IMG/VR virus record: IMGVR_UViG_3300035185_000006
Span: 1-40,186 of that record
Direction: 5' to 3' (one strand)
DNA from: a virus
Length of the DNA: 40,186 nucleotides
Shown here: one piece after another, positions 39,249-40,186 of the stretch
How positions within the stretch are numbered: position 1 is the first letter of the stretch
How the letters are laid out: each line of letters begins with the position of its first letter
Translations under genes and position numbers: made by a program
Notes under the pieces: generated by a model
Told to the model about the DNA's origin: nothing
Seen by the model: only the letters and a program-made list of their open reading frames with translations
Database searches by the model: none

Positions 39249-39367
39249 ATGAATTCATAGACATTCAATTTACCCTAAATTGAATTGGTTTATTCAGAGC
39301 ATTGCCATTAATATTGTTCATATCTGCAATAGGGTGGACAGTAACATCAATATTAAATTTATATTAA
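39245..39367 (+). pseudogene. Membrane-protein frame interrupted by TGA
   Basis: From the ATG at 39245 the frame codes MNEFIDIQFTLN, meets TGA at 39281, then continues open as IGLFRALPLILFISAIGWTV and TSILNLY to TAA at 39365. The continuation is one clear membrane span, so a nonsense change in a roughly 40-residue protein is likely. TGA serves as a normal stop for other genes here, so recoding is not favoured. Confidence 0.35.
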
Positions 39368-39392
39368 AATCTAAAAAACAATGGAGCATATC

Positions 39393-39824
39393 ATGTATAA
39401 ACTAATAGCAATATCATTGTTAGCAATGTCATTGAATGCTAACGCATACACAAAAGAAGAAGCTAAATCAGAAGCAACGAAGACAGTAACATTCTTATTA
39501 GTCCTGGACAGATGCCACGCTAGTGGCTTCATATCGCAAGAGAAGAAACTATCATTGCAATTGTTTGAGTATTTGATGTACGGCTACACATACGGTGAGG
39601 CTAATCTCGGACAAGTGATGCGAATCTACAGCCAAGTTCTACCAAAGGTATTCCATAATATGGAATCCATACCTGATACATCAGAAGCCTATTACGATTG
39701 CAAAGAAGTGCAGCATACGCTAGAAGATGTTGATGCATCATGGCTGAGAGTACACGGTGATGAACCATTACCAACATGGCTGCGTAGTATAGCAAATGCT
39801 ATTCTTAACATGAGGGAATTCTAA
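39393..39824 (+). CDS. Exported small protein with cleavable signal peptide
   Basis: A 143-residue protein. GGAG lies 8 bases before this ATG; a Met four codons upstream overlaps that site and is not preferred. MYKLIAISLLAMSLNANA-Y is a textbook signal peptide with an Ala-x-Ala cleavage site. The mature part is helical with Cys in LDRCHASGF and YYDCKEVQHTL, a possible disulfide in the periplasm. Candidate roles are superinfection exclusion or lysis control. No lysozyme or spanin motif is seen. It forms a group with two small membrane proteins downstream. Confidence 0.75.
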   Translation: MYKLIAISLLAMSLNANAYTKEEAKSEATKTVTFLLVLDRCHASGFISQEKKLSLQLFEYLMYGYTYGEANLGQVMRIYSQVLPKVFHNMESIPDTSEAYYDCKEVQHTLEDVDASWLRVHGDEPLPTWLRSIANAILNMREF

Positions 39825-39970
39825 TGTATTCATTACTTGGATATTCTTTTATGTTAGCACTTGTATGCATCTTTATATACATGTTACATGATGTATTGAC
39901 AGATATTGAGATGATGCTATATTATGCAATATACAACATGGAACTAACGGTGACAGCATGGAAGCATTAA
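39824..39970 (+). CDS. Small single-span membrane protein
   Basis: A 48-residue protein, MYSLLGYSFMLALVCIFIYM as a membrane span, then an amphipathic tail with several Met (LTDIEMMLYYAIYNMELTVTAWKH). Its ATG overlaps the stop of the exported protein by one base, and its end overlaps the next gene by 13 bases, so the three are coupled. No family is recognised. Confidence 0.55.
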   Translation: MYSLLGYSFMLALVCIFIYMLHDVLTDIEMMLYYAIYNMELTVTAWKH

Positions 39971-40149
39971 TAGTTGGAATCATTATCATAGTTTTAGCGC
40001 TAGTATCTATATTTTTATTATCCATTAGCAGGTTCAAGGCTACTGGTAATTACTTCTACTCCGGGGTAGCGCTTGGAGCCATTGCTACAGTGGCATTCGT
40101 AATACTCGGGGTAGCATTAGGGGTAGCCCTACATTATTTAGCTATATGA
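39958..40149 (+). CDS. Small two-span membrane protein, holin candidate
   Basis: A 63-residue protein with two membrane spans, about residues 3-22 and 35-62, joined by a short basic turn (SRFKATGNYF). Small size and a hairpin topology fit class II holins. It lies in the same coupled group as the exported protein, but no endolysin lies beside it, so holin is a guess. A hairpin follows its stop. Confidence 0.6.
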   Translation: MEALIVGIIIIVLALVSIFLLSISRFKATGNYFYSGVALGAIATVAFVILGVALGVALHYLAI

Positions 40150-40180
40150 GCTCACGCTCATATATCTTCCATTTCAATGG
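40144..40180 (+). repeat. Two hairpins after the last gene
   Basis: ATATGAGC (40144-40151) pairs with GCTCATAT (40156-40163) around a 4-base loop, including the stop codon of the preceding gene. CCATT (40169-40173) pairs with AATGG (40176-40180). No T-run follows. The first could be a weak terminator or an RNA-stabilising end. The contig ends six bases later with AACTAG. Confidence 0.5.
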
Positions 40181-40186
40181 AACTAG

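Noticed and set aside
39245-39367. Genetic code with TGA read as an amino acid
   Set aside because: Other clearly assigned genes end in TGA (for example at 389, 3535 and 3768), and no conserved core gene contains an internal TGA.
1-40186. Temperate phage or prophage
   Set aside because: No integrase, excisionase, CI-type repressor or attachment-site repeat was seen. The ImmA-like and Bro-N-like proteins alone do not show lysogeny.
1-40186. Phage-encoded RNA polymerase or phage-specific promoter series
   Set aside because: No protein with single-subunit RNA polymerase motifs is present, and no repeated 20-base promoter sequence was noticed in the intergenic regions. Host-type boxes were found instead.

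Overview
The window looks like a nearly complete or complete genome of a short-tailed (podovirus-type) tailed phage of a Gram-negative bacterium. A family A DNA polymerase, a primase, a hexameric-type helicase, SSB, 5'-3' exonuclease and HNH nuclease lie on one strand. A T7-type virion set lies on the other: small and large terminase, portal, scaffold, capsid, tail tubular A and B, a gp13-like GNAT protein, and gp14, gp15 and gp16-like internal virion proteins. I see no integrase, no repressor, no tRNA and no phage RNA polymerase, so I read it as a lytic phage transcribed by host RNA polymerase. The host genus cannot be read from the sequence. The general layout resembles marine or freshwater T7-like podoviruses without RNA polymerase, but that placement is inference.

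Layout. (1) 18..12324, plus strand: two small genes and a strong terminator (1030..1061), then a promoter region and a tightly packed replication and host-takeover operon with many small orphan genes, several of them membrane or exported proteins. (2) 12325..12806: convergence zone with inverted repeats, an Acb2-type anti-CBASS gene on the minus strand, and a bidirectional terminator. (3) 12807..36394, minus strand: virion genes from the collagen-like and zinc-ribbon proteins through terminase, portal and capsid, a terminator at 28104..28139, then tail spike, tail tubes, internal core proteins and a muralytic protein. (4) 36548..38323, minus strand: an accessory cassette holding an RNase H-fold protein that lacks most catalytic acids, an ImmA/IrrE-like protein without its zinc ligands, a possible Bro-N protein and an orphan. 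A second RNase H-fold paralogue sits at 35846..36394. (5) 38324..39170: an 850-base divergent intergenic region with tandem plus-strand promoters, three exact-period 13-bp direct repeats, a very AT-rich tract and several strong hairpins. This is the best candidate for the replication origin and for an untranslated RNA. (6) 39171..40149, plus strand: small exported and membrane proteins that run toward the contig end.

The plus-strand genes at the right end and those at the left end point the same way, and both ends carry the same 7 bases. The molecule may therefore be circularly permuted or a circularised assembly whose rightward operon starts near 38.5 kb and continues through position 1.

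The items most worth following are the Acb2 homologue, the cassette of apparently dead enzymes (two RNase H-like, one ImmA-like) expressed first on the leftward transcript, the iteron and structured-RNA region at 38.3-39.0 kb, the exported fibronectin-III protein inside the replication operon, and the duplicated small-domain proteins at 5.9-6.8 kb.
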